Origin: an uncultured Prevotellaceae bacterium
GTDB lineage: Bacteria > Bacteroidota > Bacteroidia > Bacteroidales > Bacteroidaceae
NCBI GenBank assembly: GCA_947176655.1
Contig: CAMWRK010000094.1
Location: forward strand, 1-8,072
DNA length: 8,072 bases
Direction of reading: 5' to 3'
Under the pieces are notes generated by a model, which worked only from the letters and a program-made list of their open reading frames with translations, was not told where the DNA came from and searched no databases. Position numbers and translations under genes: made by a program. Positions 4,472 through 8,072 of the stretch are shown in pieces (the first letter of the stretch is position 1; the number at the start of each line of letters is the position of its first letter).

Positions 4472-7400
4472 TCACCTATTTAACAAAAATGGTATCTTAT
4501 AATCTCCGTTTTGCATACTATAAGGTTTGAATTTATTGAGTATGCGGTTATGCTTATTATAGTAGTAACCTCTGAATACCGAACTGGGGCGATTTACAAC
4601 ATATAAGCGGCTTGCCACATCACTACCAATAATATGATTGGAGCCAGATTCGTCCATCTGAAATACCACACGATGTTCAAAGAAGTTAGTCACATTAGAC
4701 TCCAATTGCCTAAGATTCAGTTCGTTGTCAACCTGCAATATTGTAAACACACCAACCAATGGCCCACTATTCAGAATAAAGCGCATTAGTTGTCCGGCCT
4801 CACTCACAGTATCACCTCTACGACCTCCGAGCTTGAATGCCTGGGCATATTGGAAACCATAAATTGAAAGCCATATATGCTTTTGTGTCTGTCCTTCATC
4901 TGCTATTCGTGATTCTATTTCGCTCTTAATTTCCTGCAAAGCGGCAATTACGTCATCCTGGCGTGTCGCACATACATAGTCAAAAGCATCATCCAGATGA
5001 TGGAACGTATCATTTATTACATTCGTAAGAGGATTGGTTTCATTACGCAGGAAGTTAAAGAGATAGAACTTAGCTGCAAAGTCGCTGTATTGACTAATGA
5101 CACTATTAGTCATAAAATATGCTGTTGCTTCCGCCACAGACGGTTCTCCTCCAATGACCAAAATGTTGTCATTGGATGTCTGATTAACTGATGCACAAAC
5201 GTCTGTCGTGGATATGGCTATTGGTTCTCCAATGTGCACGACAACAGATGCCGGAACCACTTGCGGCTTTATTGTCGGACGCCTACTCCGAAAATCAGGT
5301 AGTTCGCTACTATGGAACACAATCGAATCATTCTGTAATTGCCCTATGCTTTCTGCATGAATATACAGGTTCGTCAATATGGAATCCATACTATTGTTGT
5401 CTATATAAAAGGTCTGCACTTTATCATTAGCATCCTTAACACCAGATTCCGCATTATAGATACACTGTCCAGTACTTAGTAAAGGCATGGTTGATTCGCC
5501 TATTAACGGCAAATCCGTAGGAGAACACCTAAAGACAATGCGGTTTGCGATCAAATCCCTTGGAAGCAAGCCATTGCTCAAATCCGACAACTTCTGTGTC
5601 GCAAGAATCAAGTTGATTCCAAACTTGCGGAACTCCTTGATGATAATCTGAATAATAACCTGAGCCTGTTTGCTTATAGCATCAGTTTCGTTTTCAAAAA
5701 GTTTTTGGAACTCATCAATAATAACTAATATCCGAGGGCAATGCAACTCCGGATGCAAACGTTTCAAATCAACTATACTACTTATTTTATCCTTAGCAGT
5801 ACTATAATTGCGACATAGAGCCATACGCCGCTCGCCTTCTTCTTTAAGTCGGTTCAGAATGCTTAGACCAAACTCGCGTTCGGCCTCCGGTGCAATAACC
5901 TTTGCATGAGGCAGTTTATGTTCTGCATAGGTATTGAACTCAACTCCAGAGAAATCCATCAAATACAATTCCAACTCTTCTGGAGAATATTTCATTGCCA
6001 CATTGCAGATTATGGTGTGTAAAAATACACTCTTACCAGAGCCTGGTATTCCAACAACAACAGCCGAATTCTGACCGCTTTGCTGTGTAATGGACAATGT
6101 TGCAAGGTCATTGTTCCCTGAGATGCCAAATGGAATTTCGACCCTATTCGCACTGCAGGAAGACCACCATTCAGACATATCTGGAATAAAATCTGACACG
6201 GAAACTACGGTATCTTCCCTTAATTCGCACCTTGAATTGACTTCCTTGACAATCTGCCTGAGGTCTGATTCGGAAAGAACATCAAAACTGATATCACTCT
6301 CCAGTATATCCGTATCGTCTGATATCTTCAATACACCCAATACGTTGTTCGTACTATCATTAAAATTGTAAACACTGGCTGTATTACGGAATGAGTCAAG
6401 GTCAAATGCATCTGTCTCTCCATCGGTCATACCATCAATACCATCATTTGAAGATAGAATGACAATATATATACCAACTTTGGGACCTACTGTTGCCAAC
6501 CTCCTCAACACCTCAAGGGCATCTGCACGCAGGCCATGCGGAAAGTTCTTGAGCACTAGCAAAATATTAGGCTCCTTATTCTCATGTGTACTGTTATAAT
6601 TCCGAAGTGTCAAGTCCTTTTTTACAAGCAAATTACGAATAATCACGCTTGCACGTTCCTGTAAAGAAAGTAGCAAATTGCGCACCTCATCTGTACGTGA
6701 GATGACATTATAAATGTCTTTATCGAGCAGTTTAAAGGAATCATCAAGCCCTGTCATGTAATCCGTGTCAACGACATTTGTAATAATGGCATGAGCCGGA
6801 TTGCCTGCGTACAGCTTGCCAATAACCATATTCACAAAATCAATTGCTCTGTCCTCTGAGCCCTTGTCATAGGTGACACAAAGGTTCTTGTCTCCAAGAA
6901 CCGAGAGAAAATCATTACGGCAAATATTCACATCATCCAGTGGGTGAAGCAACGAAAAACGTGTATGTCCTGTAATAATGTTTGAAGTTGTAAAAGTATT
7001 ATTATCCGCACTCAGGCGTTTCAATTCGTACATATAACGATTGTTGATTTTACTTGCGACGCCGTTAACTGTACCTGTGATTAAGGAAATGACCTTACGA
7101 CTCAAAGATGCGTTACAGCAGGCATCGCAGAGTTCTTTAGCGAGACTTAACAATGTGTCGAATATATGGTGATATTCTGAAATCACAAAATCAAGCTCGG
7201 CCTCCTTTGTAGGGAACACCCTATTGAAGGGTAATTTCCCAACCACTGCCAATTCCTGAATGTGACTAATAATTCCTGAAAGCTTTTCGTTGCTGCTCTG
7301 TGAAACAGGTTTAACATCCTGTTCGGCAAATTCCACGCTTGAAAAAGCATCCAGTGCATTAAGCAATCCCGGTATTTGGCATAGCTTAAACCAAGTAACC

Positions 7401-7786
7401 ATACCATCAAGACTGATTTCAGTATCCTCAGAAAGCGAAACCGAAGCCAATGCCTTCAGATTGTATGGGCCATAAGGGGTTCCATACCTGCGGATATAAA
7501 ATATAGAACGTTCATTAAATGAAGGCACAACATGCTTATAGGTTGCCTGCTCATGATTCGCAAAATTGGCATTTTCGGCACAAGCCGTATATTCTTCGTT
7601 GACATCGCATAAACTAAAGTCCAGCGAATCTACCAGTTCTGCATACTCCGCAGCCTGCTTCCACTCATTCGTTTCCGTAGAAAGAACCAGTACATCTGGA
7701 GTTAGATGCATATCTGCAACTGTATCAAGTGCAAACGGCCCAAAACGCTCATCATCAAGCTGCGCATAATATAAAGTTTGTATCAT
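4472..7786 (-). CDS. FtsK/EssC-like multidomain ATPase with two N-terminal GYF_2 domains (type VII secretion-like motor)
   Basis: 1104 aa. Residues 6-51 and 96-141 are GYF_2 domains (YYAQ...FGPF...W, then FYIRR...YGPYNL...W), a peptide-binding fold. Residues 150-285 are a helical linker. An ATPase-like module at about 288-455 lacks Walker motifs (FtsK-type pattern ending VLKNFPHGL...GPKVGIYIVIL). The module at about 545-770 is intact: Walker A G579-IPGS-G584-K585-S586, Walker B ILVIID691-E692, and ILATQK (727-732). The third module (about 855-1085) is degenerate (GGEPSVAEA for Walker A, IWLSIYGF for Walker B). Three tandem modules recall EccC/EssC motors of type VII secretion. Unlike EssC, no FHA domain or membrane helix is seen, so it should be cytosolic or recruited to the membrane by partners. 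No FtsK gamma domain is present, arguing against chromosome translocation. The ATG overlaps the previous stop by 4 bp. Confidence 0.93.
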   Translation of the reverse strand: MIQTLYYAQLDDERFGPFALDTVADMHLTPDVLVLSTETNEWKQAAEYAELVDSLDFSLCDVNEEYTACAENANFANHEQATYKHVVPSFNERSIFYIRRYGTPYGPYNLKALASVSLSEDTEISLDGMVTWFKLCQIPGLLNALDAFSSVEFAEQDVKPVSQSSNEKLSGIISHIQELAVVGKLPFNRVFPTKEAELDFVISEYHHIFDTLLSLAKELCDACCNASLSRKVISLITGTVNGVASKINNRYMYELKRLSADNNTFTTSNIITGHTRFSLLHPLDDVNICRNDFLSVLGDKNLCVTYDKGSEDRAIDFVNMVIGKLYAGNPAHAIITNVVDTDYMTGLDDSFKLLDKDIYNVISRTDEVRNLLLSLQERASVIIRNLLVKKDLTLRNYNSTHENKEPNILLVLKNFPHGLRADALEVLRRLATVGPKVGIYIVILSSNDGIDGMTDGETDAFDLDSFRNTASVYNFNDSTNNVLGVLKISDDTDILESDISFDVLSESDLRQIVKEVNSRCELREDTVVSVSDFIPDMSEWWSSCSANRVEIPFGISGNNDLATLSITQQSGQNSAVVVGIPGSGKSVFLHTIICNVAMKYSPEELELYLMDFSGVEFNTYAEHKLPHAKVIAPEAEREFGLSILNRLKEEGERRMALCRNYSTAKDKISSIVDLKRLHPELHCPRILVIIDEFQKLFENETDAISKQAQVIIQIIIKEFRKFGINLILATQKLSDLSNGLLPRDLIANRIVFRCSPTDLPLIGESTMPLLSTGQCIYNAESGVKDANDKVQTFYIDNNSMDSILTNLYIHAESIGQLQNDSIVFHSSELPDFRSRRPTIKPQVVPASVVVHIGEPIAISTTDVCASVNQTSNDNILVIGGEPSVAEATAYFMTNSVISQYSDFAAKFYLFNFLRNETNPLTNVINDTFHHLDDAFDYVCATRQDDVIAALQEIKSEIESRIADEGQTQKHIWLSIYGFQYAQAFKLGGRRGDTVSEAGQLMRFILNSGPLVGVFTILQVDNELNLRQLESNVTNFFEHRVVFQMDESGSNHIIGSDVASRLYVVNRPSSVFRGYYYNKHNRILNKFKPYSMQNGDYKIPFLLNR

Positions 7787-8064
7787 ACTCGTTCTGTAAG
7801 AATGTTTACTATCTGTTCTGCTATGGATTTTCTGAAGCCACGAACCTCAATGGACGTACGCCCTGCACTGCTGATAACCACATCTGCAAACAATATACCG
7901 CTGTTGAGGTGTACTCCGCAAATGCTATGTCGTGGGATGACAATCGTTTCATATCCGAATGGCCGACCCTTGTAATAAATGACACTGTCTTTGTCTATTT
8001 CAATGGTATCTGGATACAAGACTTTGGATTCTGACGATATTCTGCTTGCTGTATAGATTGGCAT
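7783..8064 (-). CDS. Small PH-like domain protein (start uncertain, open to window edge)
   Basis: The 93-aa reading is short and rich in alternating beta-strand pattern (IEIDKDSVIYY, YETIVIPRHSI, ADVVISSAG, SIEVRGF), ending in one amphipathic helix (78-92). This strand-strand-helix order, with I-x-I-x2-x2-I and a G-F before the helix, is what bacterial PH (bPH/YdbS-type) domains look like. There is no membrane segment. Its TGA overlaps the ATG of the ATPase gene by 4 bp, so the two are probably translationally coupled and made in fixed proportion. The frame stays open for the last eight bases of the window, so the true start could lie upstream. A membrane- or protein-binding adaptor for the motor is a guess from context. 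Confidence 0.75.
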   Translation of the reverse strand: MPIYTASRISSESKVLYPDTIEIDKDSVIYYKGRPFGYETIVIPRHSICGVHLNSGILFADVVISSAGRTSIEVRGFRKSIAEQIVNILTERV

Positions 8065-8072
8065 ATCTCTAT

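Noticed and set aside
4472..7786. Chromosome-partitioning FtsK/SpoIIIE or conjugative coupling ATPase
   Set aside because: No N-terminal membrane helices, no gamma winged-helix domain, three ATPase-like modules instead of one, and no relaxase or other conjugation gene nearby.

Overview
All nine genes in this window lie on the minus strand and are tightly packed (gaps of 67 bp or less, several stop/start overlaps). They look like one operon read from position 8072 towards 1. Moderate G+C, A/T-rich spacers, weak Shine-Dalgarno sites and GYF_2 (DUF4339-type) domains suggest a Bacteroidota bacterium. That assignment is tentative, because no marker gene is present. Positions 1-40 are not genome: they match the Illumina Nextera i5/Read 1 adapter. 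The window therefore starts at the broken end of a draft contig, and the last gene of the operon is cut off there.

Layout in transcription order. (1) 8064-7783: a small PH-like domain protein, open to the window edge. (2) 7786-4472: a 1104-residue FtsK/EssC-like ATPase with two N-terminal GYF_2 domains and three ATPase-like modules, of which only the middle one keeps intact Walker motifs. (3) 4456-4175 and 4147-3851: two WXG100-like helical hairpins of 93 and 98 aa in which WxG has become WKD. (4) 3851-2973: a 292-aa cysteine-rich coiled-coil protein. (5) 3003-2449: a 184-aa protein with a WKD hairpin at its N terminus. Proteins 4 and 5 both end in the same CxxC-x6-CxC motif. (6) 2381-1884: a two-helix membrane protein. 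(7) 1872-1324: a UBC/E2-fold-like protein. (8) 1291-728: a four-helix membrane protein. (9) 712 to the contig end: a truncated protein with two copies of an IPxGKFAGE module followed by a second UBC-like domain.

The best overall reading is a divergent type VII (ESX/Ess)-like locus: a multi-domain FtsK-type motor, several WXG100-type hairpin proteins as likely substrates or partners, and separate small membrane proteins. It lacks recognisable EssA, EssB, EsaA and EsaB/YukD and has no FHA domains. Instead it carries GYF_2 and PH-like domains, a shared N-terminal IPxGKFAGE peptide on two proteins, C-terminal tetracysteine tags on two others, and a pair of E2-like domain proteins. The family assignments come from motif reading only; I could not run profile or structure searches. 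The link between a T7SS-like motor and E2-like proteins is the most unusual aspect, and the contig break hides whatever follows it.
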